From positions 62,001 to 126,000 of the forward strand of contig NZ_LQIV01000012.1 in assembly GCF_001500125.1 (NCBI RefSeq): 64,000 nt of DNA. Direction: 5' to 3'. The notes below the pieces were generated by a model. That model was not told where the DNA came from and searched no databases. It worked only from the letters and a program-made list of their open reading frames with translations. Positions 29,116 to 38,234 of this stretch are shown here, in pieces. Origin of the DNA: Mycobacterium sp. IS-1742. GTDB lineage: Bacteria; Actinomycetota; Actinomycetes; Mycobacteriales; Mycobacteriaceae. Made by a program: the position numbers and the translations under genes. Within the stretch, counting starts at the first letter, position 1. Every line of letters begins with the position of its first letter.

Positions 29116-29604
29116 TTAGACCTTCCGGTTCTCCGATTTGATCAACCAGGCCAGCTTCTCCAGGCCGTCGATCAGTTGATGCAGGATGTCCGCGGTGCTC
29201 GGATCCTCGGCGTCGACGGTGTCGTGGACGCTGCGCATCGTGTCGACGGCGGCGTGGATCCGGATGGTGATCAGGTCGACCACCTCCGCGGTGCTGCGCT
29301 CGTAGGCGGGGAACTCGGGAAGGCTCGTCATCGCCGCGACGGTGTCGGACCGGCCGTCCGGCACGGCGTCGAGCGCCCGCAGGCGCTCGGCGATGGTGTC
29401 GCTGCCCTCACGGGCGAAGTCGACCAGTTCGTCGAGCTGCAGATGCAGGTCACGGAAGTTGGTGCCGACGACGTTCCAGTGCGCCTGCTTGCCCTGCAGG
29501 TGCAATTCGATCAGGTCGACCAGGACACGCTGCAGGCTGGCAGCGAACCCGGGTGAGGCGGTGAATCCCTGTACTTCTGCTTCGGTGCGACGCGTTGTGT
29601 TCAT
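29116..29604 (-). CDS. dps: Dps-family ferritin-like DNA-protection protein (Dps2-type)
   Basis: 162 residues from ATG 29604 (MNTTRRTEAEVQGF). The ferroxidase-site signature is clear: KQAHWNVVGTNFRDLHLQLDELVDFAREGSDTIAER, supplying His, Asp and Glu at the dimer interface. It ends in LIKSENRKV. It strongly resembles the second Dps of M. smegmatis, a dodecamer that oxidises and stores iron and protects DNA under oxidative stress. The N-terminal tail is short and weakly basic. Confidence 0.93.
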   Translation of the reverse strand: MNTTRRTEAEVQGFTASPGFAASLQRVLVDLIELHLQGKQAHWNVVGTNFRDLHLQLDELVDFAREGSDTIAERLRALDAVPDGRSDTVAAMTSLPEFPAYERSTAEVVDLITIRIHAAVDTMRSVHDTVDAEDPSTADILHQLIDGLEKLAWLIKSENRKV

Positions 29605-29659
29605 GTCTGTATCAACGGCCACCAATCTGGAATGACTCCAGAATACGGGGTGACTCTCC

Positions 29660-31441
29660 TCACACCACCCGGCGGTCCTGAACGGCCAGCAGTCGGGCGT
29701 AGCCGGCACCCATACCGAGCAGGATCAGGCCGACCACGAGGAACACCGTCACCCGGAAGATTCCGTCCAGCGTGCCCAGGTCGAAGAGGAACAGCTTGGC
29801 CATGGCCGCGCTCACCAGGGCGAGCGCGGCGGCGAGGAACGGCGGCCGCTCGGTCCTGGGTCGGCGGGCGGCGTATCCGAACAGGGCCGCAGCGGCGCCG
29901 ATCCAGCAGATCGTCGCGGCCACGTGGCCGCCGAAGAATCCGCCGCCGGTACCGCCGATCAGCACACCCGTGGTCACGCAGAACACCGTCACCGCGTAGG
30001 TGGCGACGCCCCCCGTGGCCGCCCACAGCATGCGGGCGTTGTCCTCCCCCGCGCCGGTCCGGCCGGTCCAGGCGCGCGCGATCGCCACCGCCGCCGCGAT
30101 GAGCAGCAGGCTGGAGACCAAAACGGCCGCCGCGTCGGGGCCGCTGGTCTCGACCGCGTACACCAGCGCACTCGGCGGTGCGTAGGCGACGTACAGACCG
30201 CCGCCGGTCACGGCGAACCCGAGCGCCGACCACCTGGCGACCTCGTCATGGCGCCCGGCCACCGCGACCACCGCCGCCATCGCCAGCAACAACGGTGCGG
30301 CGACCTCCCCGTCGAACGCGACGGTGACCGCGATCAGCGCGCTCACTGCCGACAGCGCCGACCAGATCTGGCGGACGGGCCCGGCCACCGCGGGCAGCCA
30401 CTGAGCGCTCAACACGATCGCCAACAGCGCCGCGGCCAGTGCCGCGTTCATCAGCGACGCCACCACCCGGTCCGCGGTGAGCGACACGCAGAGCACCGGC
30501 GCCACCCCCGCGGCGGTGAGCAGCGACATCGCCACCCGCCGAGACGTCCGTGGCAGCACAAGCAGGGCACCGGCCAGAGCGAGCAGCGCGGCGATGCCGC
30601 AGGCTCCGGCCACCAGCAGATCGTGGCCGCGGTCGAACACGAGCGCCGCCAGCAGGGGCAGCGTCACCGCCGCCGTCCGGGCGGCATGCAGCCACAGCCA
30701 GTCCCTGTCCAACTGCACCGGAAGCGTCGCGGCCGACAGCGCGAGCATGAACGACACGAGCAGCAGCGTCACCCCGTCGGTGAGCACCGGGGCGAGTGCG
30801 ATCAGCGGCACCAGCACCAGCAGCCCGAGATGCTCGGAGTCCCACCGGCGGGCCAGCGCGAGCCCGCCCCCGCCGACGGCCGCGGCGAGCACCAGACCGA
30901 CGGGGGCGGCGATCCATTGGTAGATCGTCGTGACGGCGATGACGTCGAAGTACGCCGCGGCGATCCCGGTGGCCGCCAAGGCGATACCGCCCACCCGGCC
31001 ACCGTCCCTGGCGTTGAGCCGGCAGCCGACGGCGACGAGCGTCGCCGCGAGCACTGCGCCCGCGCCCACACGGATCTCCGGCCGCAGGACGCCGGCCTGC
31101 GCCGCGAGCACCAGGAGCAGGACCACACCGATCAGCGTCACGGCCACGCCGGCCACCGCCAGCACCTTGCCGATCCACCCCTCCGACCGCTCGCGCCGCA
31201 CACGCGGCGGCGGCGGTGGCAGCGGCGCGGGCGGTGGTGGCGGGAGCGGCGGGACCGGCCGCGGTACCGGGGACGGCATGTAGATCGGAAGCGGTTGCGG
31301 CGCCGCCTGCGCAGCGGGCGGCCGGTCGGCCAGCAGTCGGTCCAACTCGGTCAGATCCGCCGACACGCGGGCGAGTTGCCGGGAGATCGCCGCGAAATCG
31401 GTCGACAGCCGGGCGATCACGGCACGGTGGGGTTCGGTCAT
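29660..31441 (-). CDS. DUF2339 polytopic membrane protein
   Basis: 593 residues. An N-terminal coiled coil (ARVSADLTELDRLLAD) is followed by a Pro-rich cytoplasmic linker (about residues 45-80, many PP repeats) and then roughly 16-18 transmembrane helices to the end. This matches DUF2339, a widespread membrane family of unknown function. It has no catalytic motif I recognise. It is monocistronic on the minus strand, 57 bp from the response regulator gene. Confidence 0.82.
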   Translation of the reverse strand: MTEPHRAVIARLSTDFAAISRQLARVSADLTELDRLLADRPPAAQAAPQPLPIYMPSPVPRPVPPLPPPPPAPLPPPPPRVRRERSEGWIGKVLAVAGVAVTLIGVVLLLVLAAQAGVLRPEIRVGAGAVLAATLVAVGCRLNARDGGRVGGIALAATGIAAAYFDVIAVTTIYQWIAAPVGLVLAAAVGGGGLALARRWDSEHLGLLVLVPLIALAPVLTDGVTLLLVSFMLALSAATLPVQLDRDWLWLHAARTAAVTLPLLAALVFDRGHDLLVAGACGIAALLALAGALLVLPRTSRRVAMSLLTAAGVAPVLCVSLTADRVVASLMNAALAAALLAIVLSAQWLPAVAGPVRQIWSALSAVSALIAVTVAFDGEVAAPLLLAMAAVVAVAGRHDEVARWSALGFAVTGGGLYVAYAPPSALVYAVETSGPDAAAVLVSSLLLIAAAVAIARAWTGRTGAGEDNARMLWAATGGVATYAVTVFCVTTGVLIGGTGGGFFGGHVAATICWIGAAAALFGYAARRPRTERPPFLAAALALVSAAMAKLFLFDLGTLDGIFRVTVFLVVGLILLGMGAGYARLLAVQDRRVV

Positions 31442-31498
31442 GCACTCATCGTCGACGCCGGGGCACCCGGTGCGGATGAGTAGGACTACCCGACTTCG

Positions 31499-32164
31499 CT
31501 ATTCGTCGAGCCCGTGCTCGATCGCATAGCGCGCGAGTTCCACGCGATTGGCCACCTGGAGCTTGCGGAAGGTCGCCTGCACATGGTTCTCGACGGTGCG
31601 GTGACTCAGGGAGAGCCGGGCGGCGATCTGCTTGGCGGTCAACCCCTTCGCCACATGGCGCAACACCTCGGTCTCGCGTTCGGTGAGCGTGGGCGCCGAC
31701 GCGTCGGCGTCCGGTCGCTGCGCGATGCGCCGGTACTCCCCCAACACCAGCCCGGCCAGACCCGGGGTGAACACCGCGCGCCCCTCGGCAGTCGCGCGCA
31801 CCGCGTCGCTCAGTTCGGCTTTGGAGGCGCTCTTGACCAGGTAGCCGGTGGCACCGGCCTTCACCGCCTCCAGAACGTCCTCGCGTTCGTCGGACGCGGA
31901 CAACACCAGTACCCGGGACGCCGGTGACACCGCGAGCACCTCGGCGGTGGCCCTGGCGCCGTCACCGTCGGGCAACCGCATGTCCATCACCACCACGGCC
32001 GGTTTCACGACAGCGGCGCGGCGGCGGGCCGCCTCGACGCCGTCCGCGGTCGCGACCACGGCGAAGCCGTCGTCATCGAGATCGCGGGCCACCGCGTCGC
32101 GCCAGATGGGATGGTCGTCGACCACCATCACGGTGGTCGGCCGTTCGTCAGCCACGCCCACCAT
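31499..32164 (-). CDS. NarL/LuxR-type response regulator
   Basis: A 221-residue regulator. The receiver domain (residues 8-125) has acidic VVDDHP, phospho-acceptor Asp in VVMDMRLPDGDG and Lys in YLVKSASKAEL. The LuxR-type HTH (about 160-215) is LTERETEVLRHVAKGLTAKQIAARLSLSHRTVENH. It overlaps the sensor kinase by 17 bp and is its evident partner. It is last gene of an operon that begins with an amino-acid ABC transporter, so it may respond to or control that transport. Confidence 0.92.
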   Translation of the reverse strand: MVGVADERPTTVMVVDDHPIWRDAVARDLDDDGFAVVATADGVEAARRRAAVVKPAVVVMDMRLPDGDGARATAEVLAVSPASRVLVLSASDEREDVLEAVKAGATGYLVKSASKAELSDAVRATAEGRAVFTPGLAGLVLGEYRRIAQRPDADASAPTLTERETEVLRHVAKGLTAKQIAARLSLSHRTVENHVQATFRKLQVANRVELARYAIEHGLDE

Positions 32165-33293
32165 CCTGCCGCCTGCGCGGCACGGTCAGCTCCCATTCCG
32201 TGCCGTGACCCGGTTCGGTGTACAGCTCGGCCACCCCGCCCAACGACTTCATCCGTCCCACAATCGATTTCGCGACACCCATCCGGCCCTCGGCGGCGGC
32301 CTCGGCGAGCCGGCCCTCGGCGATGCCCACCCCGTCGTCACGCACACTCACCGTCACCGCGTCACCGAGATCCTCGACCAGGACGTACGCCCGGGCGCTC
32401 GGACCGGCGTGGGCCGTCACGTTGTCGAGCGCGTTGACCGCTGCCGCACAGAGTTCGGCCGCGACGTCGGAGTCGAGCAGGACAGGGTCGGGCGGCAGGC
32501 TGACCGAGACCAGGTCGGACGCGTGGCGGCGCAGCAGCGCGCCCACATCGGACAGGGCGCCGGACGCGTCGGCGGTGTCGGGATCGCTGACCAGCCGGCG
32601 CAACGCACGCTCCTGTTCGCCGGCGAGTTCGGCCAGTTCCGCCGTCTCCCCGCCGATCTCCCTGCCCCGGCGCGCGACGAGCGCCAGCACCTGGATGGCG
32701 CCGTCGTGAACGTGCCGCGAGAGCCGCTCGCGTTCCTCCAGTGCGGCGGCCAAACGGGTGGCGCGTTCGAGGTCGGCGTGCGCGCGGCGGGCGGTCTGGG
32801 CGGCCATCCCCACCACCAGCCCGACCGCGAGTTCGATGACGATCGTGGCGTTGCGGAAGACGTTGATGGTGACGTGACCCTTGAGCAGGGCGTAGGCCGC
32901 CATCACCACCAGACCGGTGACCATCCCGGCCACCGGCCCGCGCAGAATCGCCGCCGAGATGACGGCATTGGTGGCCCACAGCGTCGTCGGCCAGGACTGG
33001 TTGTCGGCCACCCACTGGTCATCGGCCACCAGGGCGGTCGACAACATCAGCGCCGCCACGACGCCGACCTCGGCCGCCACCCAGGCCGGTGTGCGCCCGA
33101 ACCCCCGCAGATACGCGACGGCGCAGGCACCGCTCCAGGCGGTCAGTGCGGCGAACAGTGTCCACGCGACGCCACGGCGCACGAGGTCGTCGTTGACCGC
33201 GAGCTGGAAGCCCAGTGCGTAGAGCCAGCTCAGCAGCCGGAAGACCTGCGCCGCCCGCCACAACGGGGTCGCGGGATCCACCCGCTGGGGCAT
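32148..33293 (-). CDS. NarL-type sensor histidine kinase (MacS-like)
   Basis: 381 residues: five to six transmembrane helices in residues about 15-170 (a DUF5931-type sensor), a HisKA_3 helix with phospho-His in ERLSRHVHDGAIQVLALVARR, and an HATPase_c domain (N-box ALDNVTAHAG, G1 DDGVGI, C-terminal GHGTEWELTVP). This architecture is that of MacS-family kinases of actinobacteria. The start codon directly abuts the stop of the ABC ATPase gene, indicating one transcript with the transporter. Confidence 0.9.
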   Translation of the reverse strand: MPQRVDPATPLWRAAQVFRLLSWLYALGFQLAVNDDLVRRGVAWTLFAALTAWSGACAVAYLRGFGRTPAWVAAEVGVVAALMLSTALVADDQWVADNQSWPTTLWATNAVISAAILRGPVAGMVTGLVVMAAYALLKGHVTINVFRNATIVIELAVGLVVGMAAQTARRAHADLERATRLAAALEERERLSRHVHDGAIQVLALVARRGREIGGETAELAELAGEQERALRRLVSDPDTADASGALSDVGALLRRHASDLVSVSLPPDPVLLDSDVAAELCAAAVNALDNVTAHAGPSARAYVLVEDLGDAVTVSVRDDGVGIAEGRLAEAAAEGRMGVAKSIVGRMKSLGGVAELYTEPGHGTEWELTVPRRRQDGGRG

Positions 33294-34055
33294 CTACATC
33301 ACCTTGGACAGGAAGGCCTTCGTGCGTTCCTCGCGCGGGTTGGCCATCATCTCGCGCGGGTTCCCCGACTCGACGATCACCCCGCCGTCCATGAACACGA
33401 GCTTGTCGGCGACCTCGCGGGCGAACCCCATCTCGTGGGTGACCACGAGCATCGTCATACCCTCCGAGGCCAACTTCTTCATGACCCCCAACACCTCGCC
33501 GACCAGTTCCGGGTCGAGCGCCGACGTCGGCTCGTCGAAGAGCATGAGTTTCGGGTTCATCGCCAGCGCCCGCGCGATCGCCACGCGTTGCTGCTGACCG
33601 CCCGACAGCTGAGCGGGATAGGCGGTGGCCTTGTCCGCCAGCCCGACCAGTTCGAGCAGATCCTTCGCCCGCGCCTCGGCGTCATGCTTCTTCACCCGTT
33701 TGACGTGCAGCGGCGCCTCGACGACGTTGCCCAGCGCCGTCCGGTGCGGGAACAGGTTGAAGTGCTGGAACACCATGCCGACATCGCGGCGCTGCTTGGC
33801 CGCCTCACGGGGTTTGAGCTCGTGCAGCCGGCCACCGCGCTCCCGGTAGCCGACCAGGGCGCCGTCGACGTAGAGGCGTCCGGCGTTGACGTGCTCCAGG
33901 TGGTTGATGCAGCGCAGGAACGTCGACTTCCCGGATCCGGACGGTCCGACGATGCACAGCACCTCGCCCCGTTCGACCTCCAGCGTCACCCCCCGGAGCA
34001 CCTGCAGCGCGCCGAAGTTCTTGCAGACGGCTTCGGCTTTGACCATCGGCGTCAC
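33294..34055 (-). CDS. glnQ: Polar amino-acid ABC transporter ATP-binding protein
   Basis: A 253-residue ABC ATPase of the GlnQ/PAAT class: Walker [10 protein letters not shown] (residues about 37-45), Q-loop [10 protein letters not shown], signature [15 protein letters not shown], Walker [15 protein letters not shown] and switch His in [12 protein letters not shown]. It imports glutamine, glutamate or another polar amino acid with the upstream permease and binding protein. It overlaps the permease by 4 bp. Confidence 0.9.
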   Translation of the reverse strand: MTPMVKAEAVCKNFGALQVLRGVTLEVERGEVLCIVGPSGSGKSTFLRCINHLEHVNAGRLYVDGALVGYRERGGRLHELKPREAAKQRRDVGMVFQHFNLFPHRTALGNVVEAPLHVKRVKKHDAEARAKDLLELVGLADKATAYPAQLSGGQQQRVAIARALAMNPKLMLFDEPTSALDPELVGEVLGVMKKLASEGMTMLVVTHEMGFAREVADKLVFMDGGVIVESGNPREMMANPREERTKAFLSKVM

Positions 34056-34975
34056 GGGTGTTCACCCACTCTCTGCGCCTTCGCGAGCGCCTCGAGCTGT
34101 TTGGTGGTCAGCTTTCGCGACGCGCCACGGGAGAAGTAGCGCTCGAGGTAGTACTGACCGACCATCAACACGCTGGTGATCGCGAGGTACCAGGTGGCGG
34201 CGACCATCAGCAGCGGGATGGGCTGGAAGATGACGCCGGCGATGTCGCGGGCCCGGCCGTAGAGCTCGAGGCTGTACGGCACCGCGGTCACCAGCGAGGT
34301 GGTCTTGAGCATGCTGATGATCTCGTTGCCGGTGGGCGGGATGATGACACGCATCGCCTGCGGCAAGACCGTGCGGCGCATCGTCATCGCCCATGACATA
34401 CCCAGCGCGGTGGACGCTTCGGACTGCCCCTCCGGCACCGAACTGATTCCGGCCCTGATGATCTCGGCCATGTAGGCGGCCTCGTTGAGGCCCAGACCGA
34501 TGATCGCCAGCGTGAAGCTGATCGACAGACCCTGCAGATCGAACTCGAAGAACGACGGCCCGAACGGGACGCCGATCCGGATGTTCTGGTACAGCGTCGG
34601 GAACAGCCCCCAGAAGACCAACTGCACGTACACCGGTGTGCCGCGGAAGATCCAGAGGTACACCCAGGCAACCGATTTGAACACCGGATTGGGCGACAGC
34701 CGCATCACGGCCAGGATCACGCCGAGCACCAGCGCGAGCACCATCGAGAAGATGGTCAGCTGGAGGGTGTTCCACGCGGCCTCGGAAATACGTTGGTCGA
34801 ACAGGTATTTGCTGTAGGTCGACCATCCGTAGGCCTCGTTGGTGGCCGCCCCGTAGAGGAACAGGCCGACCAGGATGATGATGACGACCGCCGCCACCCA
34901 CCGCCAGGGATGTCGAAGCGGTACGGCATCGATGGGAGCGGGGTCGGCGCGCGGCGACGAGTCGGCATCGGTCAT
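34052..34975 (-). CDS. Polar amino-acid ABC transporter permease
   Basis: 307 residues with an N-terminal cytoplasmic tail, one early helix ([18 protein letters not shown]) and the five-helix HisM/GlnP-type core. The EAA loop is [25 protein letters not shown], which contacts the ATPase. Only one permease gene is present, so the pore is probably a homodimer. It lies 18 bp after the binding-protein gene in the same operon. Confidence 0.9.
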   Translation of the reverse strand: MTDADSSPRADPAPIDAVPLRHPWRWVAAVVIIILVGLFLYGAATNEAYGWSTYSKYLFDQRISEAAWNTLQLTIFSMVLALVLGVILAVMRLSPNPVFKSVAWVYLWIFRGTPVYVQLVFWGLFPTLYQNIRIGVPFGPSFFEFDLQGLSISFTLAIIGLGLNEAAYMAEIIRAGISSVPEGQSEASTALGMSWAMTMRRTVLPQAMRVIIPPTGNEIISMLKTTSLVTAVPYSLELYGRARDIAGVIFQPIPLLMVAATWYLAITSVLMVGQYYLERYFSRGASRKLTTKQLEALAKAQRVGEHP

Positions 34976-34993
34976 CGTGTCGGGTCGGTTTCG

Positions 34994-35908
34994 CTAGCTG
35001 ATCGCGCCGTTGATCACCGGCTTGTCGATCATTCCGTCCTCGACACCCCAGTTCTTCGCGATCTGTTCGTAGGCGCCGGATTCGATGAGGTGCTCGAGCG
35101 CCTGCTGCAGCGACTGGCCCAGCGGTGATCCCTTGGCGACGGGCCACCCGTAGGGCGCCGCGTCGAAGATGTCACCGGCCGTCTCGAGCTTGCCGTTGCT
35201 CTGCTTGACGGCGTAGGCGGTCACCGGCGAGTCCGCCGACATCGCATCGGCCTGTCCGAGGACCACGGCGTTGGCCACCGCGTCCTGCTCGTCGAATTTC
35301 ACGATCTCGATGGCCGGCTTGCCGGCATCGGTGCACGCCTTGCTCTTGGCCGGCAGTTCCTCGGTCTCCTCGATGGTCGTCGACTGCACGGCGACCCGCT
35401 TACCGCAGGCGTTCGCGGGATCGATGCCGCCGCCCGCCTTCTGCGCCCACTGGATGCCGGCCGAGAAGTACGTCACGAAGTCGACCGACTCCTCGCGTTC
35501 CTTGGTGTCGGTGAACGACGACATACCGACGTCGTAGGTGCCGCCCTGGATGGACGGGATGATCTTCTCGAAGTCCGATTCCCGGTACTCGGCCGTCACG
35601 CCCAGCGTGGAGGCGATCGCGTTCATCAGGTCGACGTCGAAGCCGACGATCTTGCCGCTGGGGTCCTTGAACTCGTTCGGGGCGTAGGGAACGTTGACGC
35701 CGACGATGAGCGAACCGCGGTCCTTGATCGGCTGCGGCAACGTGTTGGCGATCTCGTCGACCTTCTCCGCGGTCGCCGCCGTCGTCTCCTCCGCCGGACC
35801 GGTGGTGTCGGTGTTCTGCGCACATCCCGACAACGCCATCGCGCCGCTGACAGCAAAAATCGCTGCGAAGCGCCACATCTTCCCCGTACGGATCTGGCAT
35901 CGTGACAC
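34994..35908 (-). CDS. Polar amino-acid substrate-binding lipoprotein (GlnH-like)
   Basis: 304 residues from GTG 35908, which has AAAGAGG about 6 bp upstream; in-frame starts further up have no such site. A signal peptide with lipobox ALSGC (Cys29) anchors it to the membrane. The mature domain is a class-3 solute-binding fold: RGSLIVGVNVPYAPNEFKD, VGFDVDLMNAIASTLGV, and the ligand-contact stretch YDVGMSSFTDTKERE. It is first gene of the transporter/two-component operon. The exact amino acid bound is not evident. Confidence 0.9.
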   Translation of the reverse strand: MSRCQIRTGKMWRFAAIFAVSGAMALSGCAQNTDTTGPAEETTAATAEKVDEIANTLPQPIKDRGSLIVGVNVPYAPNEFKDPSGKIVGFDVDLMNAIASTLGVTAEYRESDFEKIIPSIQGGTYDVGMSSFTDTKEREESVDFVTYFSAGIQWAQKAGGGIDPANACGKRVAVQSTTIEETEELPAKSKACTDAGKPAIEIVKFDEQDAVANAVVLGQADAMSADSPVTAYAVKQSNGKLETAGDIFDAAPYGWPVAKGSPLGQSLQQALEHLIESGAYEQIAKNWGVEDGMIDKPVINGAIS

Positions 35909-36080
35909 TGTTGCCTCTTTCTCTTGCATCGGGCCGTTCCCGGTCTCCAAACCGACGACGTTAACCATCGCGGTCGCGGCACGCACTTCCGGTAACGGAA
36001 CATTAACGACCTGGCACCGAAGCCACAGGCGTACCGCCAAATCGTCAGCCCCGCACACGGCGCTGTGCCACACTGCGCGC

Positions 36081-36665
36081 ATGGAAACTACCGCTGCCCC
36101 AACCATGTTGCGGCACCTGTGGATCTACACCGTGGTGTCGGGTCTCCTGGCGGTGCTGCTCGGCGTCCTCATCTTCATCCGTCCGGGTGCGGCCATCCTG
36201 GTGACAGCCATCTTCTTCGGCGCGTACCTCCTCGTGACCGGTGTCGCGCAGGTCGTCCTGGCCTTCAGCGTCCGCTCGTCGTTCGGCGGGCGCGCGCTGT
36301 TGTTCATCAGCGGCGCCGCCGCCCTGGTGCTCGCCGTGCTGTGCTTCATCAACCTGTCCAACTCGATCGACCTGCTGGCGATCTGGATCGGCGTCGGCTT
36401 CATCTTCCGCGGCGTCGCCACCGCGATGTCGGCGTTCAGCGACCAGTCACTGCCGGGCCGGATCTGGGAGATCATCGTCGGCGTCATCAGCGTCATCGCC
36501 GGCATCATCATGTTCGTGGCGCCGCTCGAGGGCCTGGTCGCCCTCACCCAGGTGACCGGCGTCATCCTTGTCGTGATCGGCATCGTCGAGGTCATCGCCG
36601 GGATCCGGATGCGCAGGGAGTCCGCGGCGGCCGCCGCCCCGTCCCGCGCGGACAACGTGACGTAA
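36081..36665 (+). CDS. HdeD-family (DUF308) membrane protein
   Basis: 194 residues with six closely spaced transmembrane helices and short loops. Repeated segments such as GVLIFIRPGAAILVTAIFFGAYLLVTG and GIIMFVAPLEGLVALTQVTGVILVVIGIVEVIAGIRMR are typical of DUF308/HdeD. In other bacteria HdeD proteins are linked to acid or membrane stress. It lies just upstream of cydA on the same strand (94-bp gap) but is probably a separate unit. Confidence 0.82.
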   Translation: METTAAPTMLRHLWIYTVVSGLLAVLLGVLIFIRPGAAILVTAIFFGAYLLVTGVAQVVLAFSVRSSFGGRALLFISGAAALVLAVLCFINLSNSIDLLAIWIGVGFIFRGVATAMSAFSDQSLPGRIWEIIVGVISVIAGIIMFVAPLEGLVALTQVTGVILVVIGIVEVIAGIRMRRESAAAAAPSRADNVT

Positions 36666-36677
36666 CGCACCCAGTAG

Positions 36678-36691
36678 GGGACCAAAGTCCC
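36678..36691. promoter_or_regulatory. DosR/DevR-like palindrome upstream of cydA
   Basis: The 14-bp palindrome GGGACCAAAGTCCC lies 68 bp before the cydA start. It differs at one position from the DosR consensus core (GGGACT-WW-AGTCCC). A second, shorter palindrome (GGTCCAGGACC) follows at once. Cytochrome bd is induced under low oxygen, so a hypoxia regulator site is plausible. Direct binding is not shown. Confidence 0.45.
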
Positions 36692-36759
36692 TGGTCCAGG
36701 ACCCCGCAGCGCTACTACACTTCGTCGTAGATACGTGGGTAATCGCGGGAGTTGGTCAG

Positions 36760-38229
36760 ATGGACGCTTTGGACGTGTCACGGTGGCAGTTCGGTATCAC
36801 CACCGTCTACCACTTCATCTTCGTACCGCTGACCATCGGCCTCGCGCCGCTGATCGCGGTGATGCAGACCGTGTGGGTGGCCACCGGCAACCCGACGTGG
36901 TACCGCCTCACCCGATTCTTCGGCAAACTGTTCCTGATCAACTTCGCGATCGGCGTCGCGACCGGCATCGTCCAGGAGTTCCAGTTCGGGATGAACTGGA
37001 GCGAATACTCACGCTTCGTCGGTGACGTCTTCGGCGCGCCGCTGGCGATGGAGGGCCTCGCCGCCTTCTTCTTCGAATCCACCTTCATCGGCCTGTGGAT
37101 CTTCGGCTGGACGCGCCTGCCCCGCCTCGTGCACCTGGCGTGCATCTGGATCGTCGCGATCGCGGTCAACATGTCCGCGTTCTTCATCATCGCGGCGAAC
37201 TCGTTCATGCAGCACCCCGTGGGCGCGCAGTTCAACCCGGAGACCGGGCGCGCCGAACTGACCAGCATCGTCGCGTTGTTCACCAACAACACCGCGATCG
37301 CCGCGTTCAGCCACGCGGTGGCGGGGTCGTTCCTGACGGCGGGCACATTCGTCGCGTGCGTGTGCGCCTGGTGGATGGTCAAGGCGCACCGCGAGGGGCG
37401 GACACCGGCCGAGAAGCACATGGCCGCCGCGCTCTACCGGCCGGCCACCATCCTCGGCTGTCTGGTCGCGGTCGTCTCCGCCGGCGCGCTGTTCTACACC
37501 GGTGACGTCCAGGGCAAGCTGATGTTCGAACAGCAGCCCATGAAGATGGCATCGGCAGAATCGTTGTGCCACAGCGCCACCGACCCGGCATTCTCGGTCC
37601 TGACCGTAGGCACGCACAACAACTGCGACAGCGTCACCCACCTCATCGAGGTGCCCTACGTGCTGCCGTTCCTCGCCGAGGGCGAGTTCAGCGGTGTCCA
37701 CCTCGAGGGCGTCAAAGACCTGCAGGAGCAGTACGAGCAGCAGTTCGGCCCGGGCGACTACCGGCCCAACCTGTTCGTCACCTACTGGTCGTTCCGCGCG
37801 ATGATCGGGTTCCTCGCCGTACCCGTGCTGTTCGCGGCGGCCGCGCTGTGGCTGACCCGCCGCGGCCGCGTCGCCCATCAGCGCTGGCTCTCCCGGTTCG
37901 CGCTGCTCACGCTTCCGACCCCGTTCCTGGCCAACAGCGCCGGCTGGATCTTCACCGAGATGGGCCGGCAGCCGTGGGTGGTGGTGCCCAACCTCGACGG
38001 CGACCTCAGCGTCCGGCTCACCGTGGACCAGGGCGTGTCCGGGCACTCGATCGGGATGGTGATCACCTCACTGGTGACCCTCACGCTGGTGTACGGCGTG
38101 CTCGCCGTCATCTGGTTCTGGCTGCTCAAGCGCTACGTCGCCGAGGGTCCACAGGAACACGACTCCGAACCCACTCCCCCCAATCCGCCCGGTGACGACG
38201 AGGTCGCACCTCTGTCCTTCGCGTACTGA
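36760..38229 (+). CDS. cydA: Cytochrome bd quinol oxidase subunit I
   Basis: A 489-residue integral membrane subunit with about nine helices carrying hemes b558, b595 and d. Visible landmarks are the N-terminal heme-ligand helix (VYHFIFVPLTIG), MEGLAAFFFESTF, a periplasmic Q-loop region at about residues 245-325, and GRQPWVVVP. It oxidises menaquinol and reduces oxygen to water at high affinity, supporting growth at low oxygen. First gene of cydABDC. Confidence 0.96.
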   Translation: MDALDVSRWQFGITTVYHFIFVPLTIGLAPLIAVMQTVWVATGNPTWYRLTRFFGKLFLINFAIGVATGIVQEFQFGMNWSEYSRFVGDVFGAPLAMEGLAAFFFESTFIGLWIFGWTRLPRLVHLACIWIVAIAVNMSAFFIIAANSFMQHPVGAQFNPETGRAELTSIVALFTNNTAIAAFSHAVAGSFLTAGTFVACVCAWWMVKAHREGRTPAEKHMAAALYRPATILGCLVAVVSAGALFYTGDVQGKLMFEQQPMKMASAESLCHSATDPAFSVLTVGTHNNCDSVTHLIEVPYVLPFLAEGEFSGVHLEGVKDLQEQYEQQFGPGDYRPNLFVTYWSFRAMIGFLAVPVLFAAAALWLTRRGRVAHQRWLSRFALLTLPTPFLANSAGWIFTEMGRQPWVVVPNLDGDLSVRLTVDQGVSGHSIGMVITSLVTLTLVYGVLAVIWFWLLKRYVAEGPQEHDSEPTPPNPPGDDEVAPLSFAY

Positions 38230-38234
38230 GGGGG

